Part shown: one piece after another, positions 1-8,727 of the stretch | Position numbering within the stretch: position 1 is the first letter of the stretch | Layout of the letters: every line of letters begins with the position of its first letter | Assembly (NCBI GenBank): GCA_033856515.1 | Contig: JAWVEY010000077.1 | Span: 1-64,000 of the forward strand | Source: JALZKA01 sp033856515 | GTDB lineage: Bacteria; Actinomycetota; Thermoleophilia; Solirubrobacterales; 70-9 | Direction of reading: 5' to 3' | Length of the DNA stretch: 64,000 nucleotides | Made by a program: the position numbers and the translations under genes | Notes under the pieces: model-generated | The model's database searches: none | The model's input: only the letters and a program-made list of their open reading frames with translations | Told to the model about the DNA's origin: nothing

Positions 1-70
1 TGATCCCCGGACCACGCGCCGCGGCCTCGACGACGCCCGAACGGAACGCCACAAGCGCGGCGAGCCGCCC

Positions 71-1177
71 CTAGAACGACGTGATCACGGTGCGAACGCC
101 TTCGTGGCGATCCATCGCCGCGAACGCGTCGTTGACCTCGTCGAGCGGCATGCGATGCGAGATGAAGCTGCCGAGGTCGATCCGGCCGTCGAGGTGGGCC
201 TTCGCCAGCTCGGGGACGCGGTCGCGCCCCTTTGCCCCGCCGAACGACGCCCCGGCGATGCGCCGGCCCGTGATGAGGTAGCGCGGGACGACCTCGAGCA
301 CCTCGCCCTTGCCGGCGACGCCCGCGATCGTGCACAGGCCCCAGCCCATGCGGGCCGACTCAACGGCCTGGCGCATGACCTTGACGTTGCCGGTCGCCTC
401 GAACGTGTAGTCCGCGCCGAAGCCGCCCGTCTCTTCGAGGACCCTCTCGACCGTGCCCTCGCCGCCGACCCAAACGTCGGTCGCTCCCTGCCCCTTTGCC
501 AGCTCCAGCCGGTCCTCGGACAGGTCGACACAGATGATCCGTTCCGCGCCCTGAAGGCGGCATCCCGCCACGGCGCCGAGACCGACCATCCCCGCGCCGA
601 AGATCACGCAGGTGGAGCCCGGCTGCACCTTCGCCGTGTTCATGGCGGCGCCGAGCCCGGTCGAGAGGCCGCATGCGAACAGGCACGCGCGGTCGAGCTC
701 GGCCTCGGGATGAACCTTGGCGAGGGCAATCTGCGGCATCACGGTGTACTCAGCAAAGGTCGAGGTGCCCATGAAGTGGCGGATCGGCTCGCCGTCGCGC
801 GAGAGGCGGGCGGTGCCGTCGGGCAGGTAGCCGAGGTTCTGCTGCTCGCGGATCGCAAGGCAGAGGTTCGTCCGCGGATCGAGGCAGTGGACGCACTCCC
901 GGCACTGTGGTGAGAACAGCGTCACCACGTGGTCGCCCGGTTCAACGTCGGCGACTCCCTCGCCGACGGCTTCGACGACGCCGGCGCCCTCGTGGCCGAG
1001 GACCGTCGGCGCATAGCCGGACGGGTCCACGCCGGACGCCGTATAGAGGTCCGTGTGGCAGACGCCGCAGGCAACGAGGCGCACCAGCACTTCGCCTGGA
1101 CCAGGATCTGCAAGGTCGACCTCCTGAATCACCAGGGGCTCGCCGAACTCCTCCAGGACCGCCGCACGCATCTTCAT
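71..1177 (-). CDS. Zinc-dependent alcohol dehydrogenase, class III-like MDR family
   Basis: This is a 368-residue medium-chain dehydrogenase that should oxidise alcohols or hydroxymethyl adducts with NAD(P) in the cytoplasm. Visible marks are the catalytic zinc motif CGVCHTD (residues 37-43), the GHE ligand near residue 62, four structural-zinc cysteines (92, 95, 98, 106) and a glycine-rich nucleotide-binding turn GAGMVGLG near 195. Length is normal for the family. The start is ATG at 1177, with GGAGG about 10 bases upstream; an in-frame ATG two codons later is also possible. It stands alone, and the 70 bases beyond its stop hold nothing recognisable. Substrate cannot be told; class III members handle formaldehyde-thiol adducts. 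Confidence 0.93.
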   Translation of the reverse strand: MKMRAAVLEEFGEPLVIQEVDLADPGPGEVLVRLVACGVCHTDLYTASGVDPSGYAPTVLGHEGAGVVEAVGEGVADVEPGDHVVTLFSPQCRECVHCLDPRTNLCLAIREQQNLGYLPDGTARLSRDGEPIRHFMGTSTFAEYTVMPQIALAKVHPEAELDRACLFACGLSTGLGAAMNTAKVQPGSTCVIFGAGMVGLGAVAGCRLQGAERIICVDLSEDRLELAKGQGATDVWVGGEGTVERVLEETGGFGADYTFEATGNVKVMRQAVESARMGWGLCTIAGVAGKGEVLEVVPRYLITGRRIAGASFGGAKGRDRVPELAKAHLDGRIDLGSFISHRMPLDEVNDAFAAMDRHEGVRTVITSF

Positions 1178-1282
1178 CCGTCACAAACCTCCATGTCTCG
1201 CTCCCAGCCGCATCCTAGGCATGGAGGGGTGCGGCGCGCTTTGCGAGCGTTGCGTTAGGTACCTGGTACCGAGCCTGGCGGC

Positions 1283-1468
1283 TCAGCGGGCTCGGGCGAG
1301 CTTCCAGTCCTTCTTCTTGGCGTCGAGCGAAACGATGTAGTGGCGCTTCGACACGCGAGTGGCGAGGCCGCGGCGCTCCAGCTTCTTCATTGCCGCTGGG
1401 CAGCGCTTGCACCGGGGGCCGGACTTGCAGCACTTTTTCTTCGTCTTGACGGAGCGGCCCTGTGGCAT
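1283..1468 (-). CDS. Small basic cysteine-containing protein (61 aa)
   Basis: This short ORF encodes a lysine- and arginine-rich protein with a compact cysteine cluster, KKCCKSGPRCKRCP (residues 11-24), that could bind a metal or nucleic acid. The rest is basic with no signal peptide or membrane segment. Small proteins with a CC-x(4-6)-C-x2-CP pattern are, from memory, common in actinobacterial genomes, but I know no tested function. A perfect 14-bp palindrome lies 24-37 bases upstream of its start. It lies downstream of the 1534-2313 hydrolase on the same strand, but a strong hairpin separates the two, so it is probably transcribed separately. Confidence 0.65.
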   Translation of the reverse strand: MPQGRSVKTKKKCCKSGPRCKRCPAAMKKLERRGLATRVSKRHYIVSLDAKKKDWKLARAR

Positions 1469-1491
1469 CGCGAGGAAGGTACCACACCCCG

Positions 1492-1505
1492 TTAGGGCGC
1501 CCTAA
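1492..1505. promoter_or_regulatory. 14-bp perfect palindrome upstream of the small cysteine protein
   Basis: TTAGGGCGCCCTAA is a perfect palindrome 24-37 bases upstream of the start at 1468. It could be an operator, or simply part of the termination region behind the hydrolase gene, since the core AGGGCGCCCT recurs in another palindrome just after nadA (54510-54521). Confidence 0.35.
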
Positions 1506-1507
1506 TT

Positions 1508-1530
1508 GTTAAGGGGCCTGTCCCCTTAAC
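1508..1530 (-). terminator. Strong hairpin after the alpha/beta hydrolase
   Basis: A perfect 9-bp stem (GTTAAGGGG with CCCCTTAAC) closes a 5-base loop, three bases beyond the hydrolase stop codon. There is no clear U-run, as is usual for terminators in high-GC actinobacteria. Confidence 0.6.
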
Positions 1531-1533
1531 GCC

Positions 1534-2313
1534 TTAAGCCGCCTGTTCGGCTGGTACCGCGCTTGCCTCGAGCAGGACTCGCGCAACTCCCTCCGGGTCG
1601 TCACGCGTCGGCGTGTGTCCCCAGCCCGGCACGGTGAAGTAGCGCGTGCCGGCTGGCATCCGCGCTGGCCGTGGCGGTCCCACGAGCCGGTCCTCCTCGC
1701 CCCACGCGATCGTTACCGGCACCCGCACGTCGTCCGCGCGCTCGAACGGCGTCCCGCGCATCATGTCGTTCGCGTCGTCGTACGCGGGCGCGTCGAGCCA
1801 CGCCGAGAGCCAGCTGATCGCCTCGCCGGCCGTAAGCAGCTCGGGGCGCGCCACCGTCGTGCGCATGAGCGCCCGCCGCCCGCGCTCGGTGCGAAGCATC
1901 GCGTTGATCACATGCCGCCCGCGTTGGCCGAGCTTGCGCGAGTTGTAAGCGCGAGGCCCGAGCTTGCGCCGCCAGAGGCCGGCGGGTGAGACGCCGCAGA
2001 CCGAGGCTGCCTCGCCATCCGCGGCCATCTCGAGCGCGGTCCACGCACCCAGCGAGTTCCCCGCCAGATGCGGCTGCTCGATTCCGAGGGCCTTCAGGTG
2101 CGCCGTCAATGCGCGGCCCATCTCAACGGCCGAGTGCCGCGTCCCCTCCGGAAGGGGGTCGGACTCGCCGAATCCGGGCAGGTCCACAGAGATCACATCC
2201 CGCTCGGCCGCCAGGAGCTCCATGACTGGGTCCCAGTTGACATGGCTTCCGCCGAGCCCGTGGATGAGCACCAGCGGTGGGCCCGCGCCCGACCTCACGT
2301 AGTTCAACGTCAT
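1534..2313 (-). CDS. Alpha/beta hydrolase
   Basis: A 259-residue alpha/beta-hydrolase-fold enzyme. It shows the oxyanion HG motif (LIHGLGGS, near residue 15), the nucleophile elbow GNSLGAW and a late GWGHTP segment carrying the catalytic histidine. The start ATG at 2313 forms an ATGA overlap with the stop of the upstream cyclopropane synthase gene, so the two are translationally coupled. The reading frame stays open much further upstream, but that stretch lies antisense-frame inside cfa and looks non-coding. A lipid or ester substrate is suggested by the partner gene; this is inference. Confidence 0.88.
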   Translation of the reverse strand: MTLNYVRSGAGPPLVLIHGLGGSHVNWDPVMELLAAERDVISVDLPGFGESDPLPEGTRHSAVEMGRALTAHLKALGIEQPHLAGNSLGAWTALEMAADGEAASVCGVSPAGLWRRKLGPRAYNSRKLGQRGRHVINAMLRTERGRRALMRTTVARPELLTAGEAISWLSAWLDAPAYDDANDMMRGTPFERADDVRVPVTIAWGEEDRLVGPPRPARMPAGTRYFTVPGWGHTPTRDDPEGVARVLLEASAVPAEQAA

Positions 2314-3551
2314 GCGGTGATTGAAGCGAGTGCCGGTTCGCGCCACGCGGGCGGAGCGAAACCCGGCTTGGCGAAGACCATCTGGAGATCGCGGATCCGC
2401 CGCTCGCGAAAGCCGCCCTCGGAGAACGCGAGGTAGAACGTCCACATGCGCCGGAAGCGCTCGTCGTAGTGCGATCCTCGAAGCCGCGGCCACGCCGCCT
2501 CGAAGCGCTGGCGCCACTCGCGGAGCGTCTCCGAGTAATGCGGCGTGATGTCGTCCACCCAGCGCACGCTCATGTCCGTCTCGTGGGTGACGAGCTCGTC
2601 GATCACCCGCTCGGAGGGAAGGCACCCGCCAGGGAACACGACGGTGTTGGCGAAGCTCTTCGACGCCTTCTCGACCTCGTAGAGGTCGTTGTCGATGACG
2701 ATCGCCTGCAGCGCCATGAGCCCGTCATCCGCCAAGAGGCCCGAGCACTTCCGGAAGAACGTCTTGAAGTACTGCCAGCCGACCGCTTCGATCATCTCGA
2801 TCGAGACGAGCTTCGAGAACTTTCCCTGAAGGTCGCGGTAGTCCTGATCGAGGACAGTGATCTGATCTTCGAGACCCTCTTCCGCCACCCACTCGAGCGC
2901 GTAGGCGCGCTGCTCCTTCGAGATCGTCGTGGTCGTCACCCGGCAGCCGTACTCCGACGCGGCGTAGATCGCGAGGCCGCCCCAGCCCGTCCCGATCTCC
3001 ACGAGATGGTCGTCCGGCTCGAGCTTGAGCTGGCGGCAAAGCCGGTCGAGCTTCTCCGTCTGCGCGTCTTCGAGGCTTGTGTCGGGCGAGGGGTAGTAAG
3101 CGCTCGAATACATGAGCCGCTCGTCGAGGAACGAGGCGAAGAGGTCGTTGCCCAGGTCGTAGTGCGCCGAGATGTTGTACCGAGCGCCCTCCTTGGTGTT
3201 GCGCGGAACCAGGCGGGTCAGCTTCTCCACGCGCCCCACCAGGGGATGCCAGCGATTTCGCATGCGATCCAGCGGCCCCATGCGGCGCGCCGCCACCCGG
3301 ACGACGCCAACGGGATCATCCGTCGTCCACAGGCGGTCGATGTACCCCTGCGCGAGACCGTTCGAGCCGCGCATGAGCGTCGTCCACGCCTTCGGGTCCA
3401 GGATCTCCACCCGCGCCCGCAGGGCGGAGGAAGGCGAGCCGAACGCCGTCGTCCGCCCGTTCTCCGTCACCTCGAGGCAGCCGTCAGTGATGTTGCGAAG
3501 CATCGCGTGCCCCGCGCGGCGCGCCAGTGTGTCGAGTCGTCGCTCGGTCAT
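2310..3551 (-). CDS. cfa: Cyclopropane-fatty-acyl-phospholipid synthase family methyltransferase
   Basis: A 413-residue SAM-dependent enzyme of the CFA/mycolic-acid methyltransferase family, which adds a methylene or methyl group to unsaturated acyl chains of membrane phospholipids. It carries the SAM-binding motif VEIGTGWGG near the middle, the family block SAYYPSPDTSLEDAQ just before it, and SIEMIEAVGW after it. The N-terminal extension before the methyltransferase domain is typical of CFA synthases. The start ATG at 3551 follows GGAG at five bases; a longer in-frame extension to 3611 is disfavoured. The ATG overlaps the stop of a decayed amine-oxidase ORF by four bases, and its own stop overlaps the hydrolase start, so this was once at least a three-gene operon. 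Confidence 0.93.
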   Translation of the reverse strand: MTERRLDTLARRAGHAMLRNITDGCLEVTENGRTTAFGSPSSALRARVEILDPKAWTTLMRGSNGLAQGYIDRLWTTDDPVGVVRVAARRMGPLDRMRNRWHPLVGRVEKLTRLVPRNTKEGARYNISAHYDLGNDLFASFLDERLMYSSAYYPSPDTSLEDAQTEKLDRLCRQLKLEPDDHLVEIGTGWGGLAIYAASEYGCRVTTTTISKEQRAYALEWVAEEGLEDQITVLDQDYRDLQGKFSKLVSIEMIEAVGWQYFKTFFRKCSGLLADDGLMALQAIVIDNDLYEVEKASKSFANTVVFPGGCLPSERVIDELVTHETDMSVRWVDDITPHYSETLREWRQRFEAAWPRLRGSHYDERFRRMWTFYLAFSEGGFRERRIRDLQMVFAKPGFAPPAWREPALASITA

Positions 3552-3736
3552 CCTCGCTCCGGGTGTGGGAAGTATGGAACACCCTTGAGCCAGAGGCGTA
3601 GCGACTGCCACAGACCCATCGGTGACGGTCTTGTTTCAACACCCAAATCAGAGAGGAGATCCGCGAAGCGCGGGTAATTCCAGAGGTGAGCGGACGTTAG
3701 GCCTGCAACGCCTGTACCAATGACAGCGATTCTCAT
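3548..3736 (-). pseudogene. Remnant of an FAD-dependent amine oxidase (internally deleted)
   Basis: A 62-codon ORF starts with a dinucleotide-binding motif, MRIAVIGTGVAGLTSAHL, the exact N-terminus expected for the amine oxidase/phytoene-desaturase-like proteins that often sit before CFA synthase genes. It then jumps to NYPRFADLLSDLGVETRPSPM, which in intact homologues lies roughly 40-50 residues further on, and the remaining 23 codons match nothing I recognise. The real enzyme has over 400 residues. This looks like a gene that lost an internal piece and its whole C-terminal part but kept the ATGA overlap with cfa. Translation of the remnant may still feed ribosomes onto cfa. Confidence 0.7.
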
Positions 3737-3838
3737 GGTCTTCTCATCCGCGACTTATGTGCTTGTGCTGGTTTACACGTAGGAACATGGGATGGGTGCT
3801 CTTCAATACGCACAAAGCCGCGATCCGGCTAACCGGAC

Positions 3839-6226
3839 ATGAGTGACGCTCGGCAGGAGCCGTTGTCCGAGGGCTGGGCTACTCGCCAGCTCTCCGACTT
3901 CTTGACGCTCGTCAGCTCGTTCGACGACGAGCGCTCGGCCACGATCCGGCTTGTCGAGCGCGCCGTCGAGGTGCTCGGCGCCGACGCGGCCGCACTTATC
4001 GAGCGAAACGCGCTGGCAGTCACCGCGGGGCCAATGGCCCATTCACTCGACCTCGCCGAGGTTCGCGCTGTGGCTGCGGGACGCCGGAACTCGATCAGCC
4101 TGGGCGAAACGCTGATGCCGGCGCTCCGAGCCGACGCCGGGGAGCACAACGACCGAATGCTTGTCATCGCCCGCGCCGGGCCCGAGTTCGCCCGGGCTGA
4201 GGTGGACCTCCTTTGCGGACTGGGGCGGGTCATCGCCCTCGGCAGCCGCACGCTCAGCCTGGTCGACAACGAGCGGGGCCTGCGAGCGAGCTCCGAGAGC
4301 CAGGCCGCCGAGAACGCTCGCCTACTCGAGGCGCTTCGCGATCGCCAGGTGATGCTCGAGCGCCTCGCAACGATCCAGCGCGCGATCGTCGCCCAGAAGC
4401 CTCTTCACGACATCTTCGACCAGGTCGTCGGCGCCGCATGCGAGCTCATCGGCGACGGCGCCGGCATGATGCGCATGCGCGACATGGACGGGAGCGAGCG
4501 GTCAACCGTCGTCTCGTCGGTCGGCCTCAGTTCCGAGTTCGTTGGCGCGGGGCGCCGGGCACATGACCCGGGCCTTGGTTCGCGGGCCATGCAGGAAGGA
4601 CGCTTGGTCGTGGTCGACAAGAGCACGGACCCTCTCGTCCATCAGGTCCCCGACCTCTGGCGCTCGGAGGGGCTCCACGCCGGAATGGCAGCCCCCGTAC
4701 TTCAGGGCGCGACGGTCGTCGGCAGCGTCGTGACCACCTCCACCGATCCAAACCGCTCCTACACCGCTCGCGACCAGCAATCCCTTCTGGCCCTCGCCGA
4801 GCACGCGAGCCTTGCGCTCAACCACGCCAGGGCGCTCGACGACGTCGCGCACGAGGCCTTTCACGATTCGCTCACCGGCATGCCAAACCGGGCCCTCTTC
4901 CTCGATCGCCTCTCGTTCGCGGTCGGCCGCGCCTCGCGAAGCGGGAGCCCGGTTGGCGTCCTCTTCATCGACATCGACGATTTCAAGACCATCAACGACT
5001 CGCTCGGGCACCGTGCAGGCGACGAGCTTCTCCAAGCCGTCGCGGCGCGCCTCGAGGCCTGCCTGCGGCCGTCCGACACCATCGCGCGCCTGGGCGGCGA
5101 CGAGTTCGCCGTCCTGATCGAAGAGATCGACGACACCGCCGACGCCGCGACGGCCGCTAGCCGAGTGCTCGAGTCCCTTGCCGACCCGATCGCGATCGAG
5201 GGTCGCGAGGTGTACGTGGGGGCAAGCGTCGGTATCGCCGCCGGCCCCGAGGACGCCGAGACTCTCCTTCGCGACGCCGACCTCGCGATGTACCGGGCCA
5301 AGGCCGAGGGCAAGGGCCGATACCGCGCCTACGCCCCGCACATGCACGCCGACATCGTCGATCGCATGGAGCTTGAGGTCGACCTCAAGCGCGCGATCGA
5401 GGACAACGAGCTCGAACTCCACTATCAGCCGATCTTCGACCTGAAAAGCGGCGCCATCGCGGGCCTGGAAGCCCTCGTGCGCTGGAACCATCCCACCCGC
5501 GGCCTCCTTCGGCCGGACAGCTTCATCCCGCTCGCCGAGGCTTCGGGCCGTGTCTCGGACCTGGGGCGCTGGGTCCTTGCATCCGCGTGTCACCAGGCGG
5601 CGCTGTGGCGAGCCCGCTATCCAGCGACAGACGGCCTCAAGGTGGGCGTCAACCTCTCGGCGACGGAGCTCCGCGATGACAGCATCGTCAACCAGGTCGC
5701 CGACGCCCTGCGCGTCGCTCAGCTCGACCCGGGAGGCCTGACGCTCGAGATCACCGAGACCGCCTTGATGGACGACCTCGATGCCGCGGCCGGCCGTCTG
5801 GCCGAGCTCAAGTCGCTTGGCGTCGAGATCGCCGTCGACGACTTCGGCGTCGGTCACTCATCGCTTCGCTACCTCAAGCAGCTGCCGCTCGACAACCTCA
5901 AGATCGCGAAGCCCTTTGTCGACGAGATCGGCAAGCCCGACGCGGAGCCGCCGATCCTGCGCGCGATCCTCGACCTGGCTGAAGTCTTCGACCTCGCCGC
6001 TGTCGCCGAGGGCATCGAGGAGCCCGAGCAGGCAAGCCGCCTGGTCGAGCTTGGCTGCGCCTTCGGCCAGGGCCACCACCTCTCCCAGCCTCTCACCGCG
6101 CAAGCCGCCGACGACCTGATCCTGCACGCGGGCTTCGGGCTGGACGCCACCGCCGGTCCCCCGGCCGAGGGCGATGACGCGGTTACGCGATCGTCGTCTG
6201 AAGAAGGCCCAGCTGCGGCGAGCTGA
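3839..6226 (+). CDS. GAF-GAF-GGDEF-EAL cyclic-di-GMP turnover protein
   Basis: A 795-residue cytoplasmic signalling protein without membrane segments. The N-terminal third looks like two GAF-type sensor domains (about 15-145 and 175-325). A GGDEF diguanylate cyclase domain follows, with an intact GGDEF signature near residue 419 and an RPSD inhibitory I-site exactly five residues before it. The EAL phosphodiesterase domain has EALVRW near 544, VNLSA, LEITE, DDFGVGHSSLRYL, AVAEGIE and GCAFGQG, so all metal and glutamate ligands seem present. The usual LKID motif reads LKIA; the key lysine is kept. Both activities may therefore work. Its 3' end overlaps the convergent FAH-family gene by 44 bases. 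Confidence 0.95.
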   Translation: MSDARQEPLSEGWATRQLSDFLTLVSSFDDERSATIRLVERAVEVLGADAAALIERNALAVTAGPMAHSLDLAEVRAVAAGRRNSISLGETLMPALRADAGEHNDRMLVIARAGPEFARAEVDLLCGLGRVIALGSRTLSLVDNERGLRASSESQAAENARLLEALRDRQVMLERLATIQRAIVAQKPLHDIFDQVVGAACELIGDGAGMMRMRDMDGSERSTVVSSVGLSSEFVGAGRRAHDPGLGSRAMQEGRLVVVDKSTDPLVHQVPDLWRSEGLHAGMAAPVLQGATVVGSVVTTSTDPNRSYTARDQQSLLALAEHASLALNHARALDDVAHEAFHDSLTGMPNRALFLDRLSFAVGRASRSGSPVGVLFIDIDDFKTINDSLGHRAGDELLQAVAARLEACLRPSDTIARLGGDEFAVLIEEIDDTADAATAASRVLESLADPIAIEGREVYVGASVGIAAGPEDAETLLRDADLAMYRAKAEGKGRYRAYAPHMHADIVDRMELEVDLKRAIEDNELELHYQPIFDLKSGAIAGLEALVRWNHPTRGLLRPDSFIPLAEASGRVSDLGRWVLASACHQAALWRARYPATDGLKVGVNLSATELRDDSIVNQVADALRVAQLDPGGLTLEITETALMDDLDAAAGRLAELKSLGVEIAVDDFGVGHSSLRYLKQLPLDNLKIAKPFVDEIGKPDAEPPILRAILDLAEVFDLAAVAEGIEEPEQASRLVELGCAFGQGHHLSQPLTAQAADDLILHAGFGLDATAGPPAEGDDAVTRSSSEEGPAAAS

Positions 6227-7022
6227 TCTGGATCTCGTCGCCCGGCTTGAGCCATACGCTCGGCTGGCGGGCGATCCCCACCCCTGACGGCGTGCCGGTC
6301 GAGATCAGGTCGCCGGGCTCGAGCGTCATCAGGTTCGAGAGGTGCGACACCAGCTCGGGCACCTTGAAGATGAGGTCCGACGTCGCCGAGCGCTGCATCT
6401 CCTCACCGTTGAGGGTGAGAGAGAACTCGAGCGCATCATGCGCGCCAGCCTCATCTGCAGTCACGAGCGCGGGGCCGCAAGGCGCCGCACCGTCGAACGA
6501 CTTGCCGGAGATCCACTGCGTCGTGGCGAGCTGGAGATCGCGGGCCGAGAGGTCGTTAAGGAGCGTGTAGCCCGCGATCCCAGCCAGCGCGGCCTCGGCA
6601 TCGACCTCCTTCAGGCGCTTGCCGATGACGATGCAGACCTCCGCCTCGTAGTCCACTTTCTCGCTCGCCTTGGGCAGCTCGACCATGGCGCCGGGAGCGG
6701 CCAGGGCGTTTCGGAACTTCGCGAATACGGTCGGTACCTCGGGGATCTGTTGCTTCGTCTCCTCGGCGTGGGCGCGGTAGTTGAGGCCGATGCAGAGGAT
6801 CTTCTCGGGGTCGGTGATCGGCGGCAGGAGCGTCACGTCTGCGAGGGGCACACCTTCGGCGCGATCGGACACACCCGCGAGGTCCGCGAGCCTTCCTGCC
6901 GCGAGGAGCTCGCGGAGGGTTGCTCCCTCGCCCCCAAGCGCATCCCAGGCGTCCACCACCCGCTCGCCATCGAGAAGTGCGGCGCGCGCGCCGCGGTTGC
7001 TTTCATATGTCACCAGCCGCAC
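6183..7022 (-). CDS. Fumarylacetoacetate hydrolase family protein
   Basis: A 279-residue FAH-superfamily enzyme (acylpyruvase, oxaloacetate decarboxylase or ring-cleavage-product hydrolase type). Motifs seen are GLNYRAHAEET, the metal-binding block VDYEAEVCIVIGK, LLNDLSARDLQ and GKSFDGAAPCGP, then a Gly-rich STGTPSGVG loop, all in family order. It uses a GTG start at 7022. Its end overlaps the end of the GGDEF-EAL gene on the other strand by 44 bases, so both stop codons lie inside the neighbour's coding sequence. Substrate is not evident: members range from aromatic catabolism to general acylpyruvate clean-up. Confidence 0.92.
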   Translation of the reverse strand: MRLVTYESNRGARAALLDGERVVDAWDALGGEGATLRELLAAGRLADLAGVSDRAEGVPLADVTLLPPITDPEKILCIGLNYRAHAEETKQQIPEVPTVFAKFRNALAAPGAMVELPKASEKVDYEAEVCIVIGKRLKEVDAEAALAGIAGYTLLNDLSARDLQLATTQWISGKSFDGAAPCGPALVTADEAGAHDALEFSLTLNGEEMQRSATSDLIFKVPELVSHLSNLMTLEPGDLISTGTPSGVGIARQPSVWLKPGDEIQISSPQLGLLQTTIA

Positions 7023-7068
7023 GCGGCCAACCTACGTCATAGACACCAGGAAGAGGAGCGGAATCCAA

Positions 7069-7683
7069 ATGCAGGGAACCAGCAGACTTCGGATTACGGC
7101 GATTGTGGTGGGCATCGTGGCAGCGGGGGCCTTCACGGCCCAGGCGCACGCCGGCGTCCTCGCCAAGTCGACCTTCGACACCGACGCGGACGGGTGGAAG
7201 GTCGTCGGCGACACGAGCTCCGGAACCGAAACCGCGACACACGTCCCGACCGGTGGCGATCCCGGAGGCTTCATCTCGATCGATGACGCAGCGACGGGCG
7301 GCGTCATGTACTGGCGCGCTCCTAAGACATTCCGCAAGGCGGCCGAGGATGCATACAAGGGCTCGCTCGCGTTTTCCCTGAGGCAGTCGGTGACCAGCAA
7401 TCAGTTCGATGCCGACGACATCGTCATCGAAGCGCCGGGCCTGACGCTGGTTTACAACACGTCCCCGAACCCAGCCATCGCTCCCGGGTGGACCACCTAC
7501 AAGGTGCCGCTGACAAAAGCGGGCTGGACCGATGCGACCGTGTCGCCAGAGCCCGCCACGGCAAAGGACATGAAGGACGCGCTGAAGGCGGCCGGCTCTC
7601 TGCTGATCCGCGCCGAGTACCAGACCGGGCCTGACATTGACGACCTGGACAGCGTCACGTTGAAGTCAGAGCCGAAGAACTAG
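7069..7683 (+). CDS. Secreted laminin-B-like domain protein
   Basis: A 204-residue exported protein. It has a basic N-terminus and a hydrophobic stretch ending in a plausible signal peptidase site (TAQAHA, about residue 26). The mature part begins STFDTDADGWKVVGDTSS and continues with GGDPGGFISIDD and MYWRAPKTF, a pattern typical of laminin B (domain IV) beta-sandwich modules that in bacteria occur alone on secreted proteins. The start ATG at 7069 is preceded by an AGGAAGAGGAG stretch; an upstream open frame in the same register overlaps the FAH gene and is unlikely to be used. It lies divergently from the FAH gene. A carbohydrate- or surface-binding role is a guess. Confidence 0.78.
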   Translation: MQGTSRLRITAIVVGIVAAGAFTAQAHAGVLAKSTFDTDADGWKVVGDTSSGTETATHVPTGGDPGGFISIDDAATGGVMYWRAPKTFRKAAEDAYKGSLAFSLRQSVTSNQFDADDIVIEAPGLTLVYNTSPNPAIAPGWTTYKVPLTKAGWTDATVSPEPATAKDMKDALKAAGSLLIRAEYQTGPDIDDLDSVTLKSEPKN

Positions 7684-7742
7684 AGCTCCGTCAGACACAG
7701 CCCTGGCCGGCGACAAAGCCGGTGCGTAGAATCGAGCGCGCC

Positions 7743-7816
<74 letters not shown>

Positions 7817-7829
7817 CTCCCCGCAGCCC

Positions 7830-8663
7830 TTAGCGCAGTCCGGCCTTGCGCTCGACGAACCCAAGGTTGTCTGCGACCTGTGCGTAGACGCCGGGCTCCT
7901 CGACGCCGCACTTGTTACCTCCGTATGAGACGAGCCCGACCAGGAGCGCTCCGCGAGGGGCATCGGCGATCAGGGGTCCGCCGCTGTCGCCGTAGCAGGA
8001 GTCGTTGTAGCGGTCGGGGGCGACCTCCTCTCCGAAAGCGCAGACCTCCTCGGTCGGGCGGAAGACGCCACCGAAGTAGGTGCTGCATTGCGCGTCCGAG
8101 ATGGCGAAGAGGGCGACGTCCAGAAGCACGGCCGAGGGATGCCCGCCAAATTGGTCGGTTCCGCCCCAGCCAGCGACTCGCAGCTCGTCGTCTGGCTCCG
8201 TCTCGGACACGCCTTCAAAGATGGTCGGCAGCAGCACAGGCGGCACCTCGGCTGGGCCTTTGAGGTTCAGGACCGCGATGTCGTGTTCTCCCCTGCGCAG
8301 ATACTCGCGGTGAACGGAGATCCTCTCGACCTTGATCTGCTGGCCATCAGACTCCTCGTCGAGGTCAGGCCGCCCGGTGATGACTCTGAGATCTCGCGGC
8401 TTCTTAAGGCGACCGAAAAGGTCAAACATGCAGTGTGCGGCCGTGACTACAGCTTCCTCGGCTACAACGGAGCCGCCGCAGAACTGGTTGCCCCGTCTCG
8501 ACGTGACCGCAGCGATGAACGGCCAGTCGGCCGGGTCGGCCACGTCGCCGCCGACGATGCGCTCGCCTCCAGGGCCGGCCGACACACCGCCGGCCATTGC
8601 CAGCCAAAAGCCGATCCCGACCGCGGCCAAACTGGCCCGGACATTTAACTTCCCTTTAACCAC
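7830..8663 (-). CDS. Secreted trypsin-like serine protease (S1 family)
   Basis: A chymotrypsin-fold protease of about 277 residues with a Sec signal peptide ending near GGVSA and the classical mature N-terminus IVGG after a short pro-segment. The catalytic triad is complete: TAAHC (His), EHDIAVLNL (Asp) and CYGDSGGPL (Ser). An aspartate six residues before the serine (NDSC) matches trypsin position 189, so cleavage after Arg or Lys is likely. Several cysteines can form the usual disulfides. The frame is open to 8768, but GTG at 8663 is preferred because longer forms collide with the divergent gene. No Shine-Dalgarno is visible before it. The protein should act outside the cell. Confidence 0.9.
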   Translation of the reverse strand: MVKGKLNVRASLAAVGIGFWLAMAGGVSAGPGGERIVGGDVADPADWPFIAAVTSRRGNQFCGGSVVAEEAVVTAAHCMFDLFGRLKKPRDLRVITGRPDLDEESDGQQIKVERISVHREYLRRGEHDIAVLNLKGPAEVPPVLLPTIFEGVSETEPDDELRVAGWGGTDQFGGHPSAVLLDVALFAISDAQCSTYFGGVFRPTEEVCAFGEEVAPDRYNDSCYGDSGGPLIADAPRGALLVGLVSYGGNKCGVEEPGVYAQVADNLGFVERKAGLR

Positions 8664-8727
8664 GAGTTGGACATGGTGACATACGGAACTCCAGCTCGTG
8701 CGCAGTGAGGTATACGCTCGCGGCACA

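Noticed and set aside
1492..1505. Reading the 14-bp palindrome as a proven DtxR-type operator
   Set aside because: The same AGGGCGCCCT core appears after nadA, where it looks like a terminator part. The operator reading is kept only as a weak idea.
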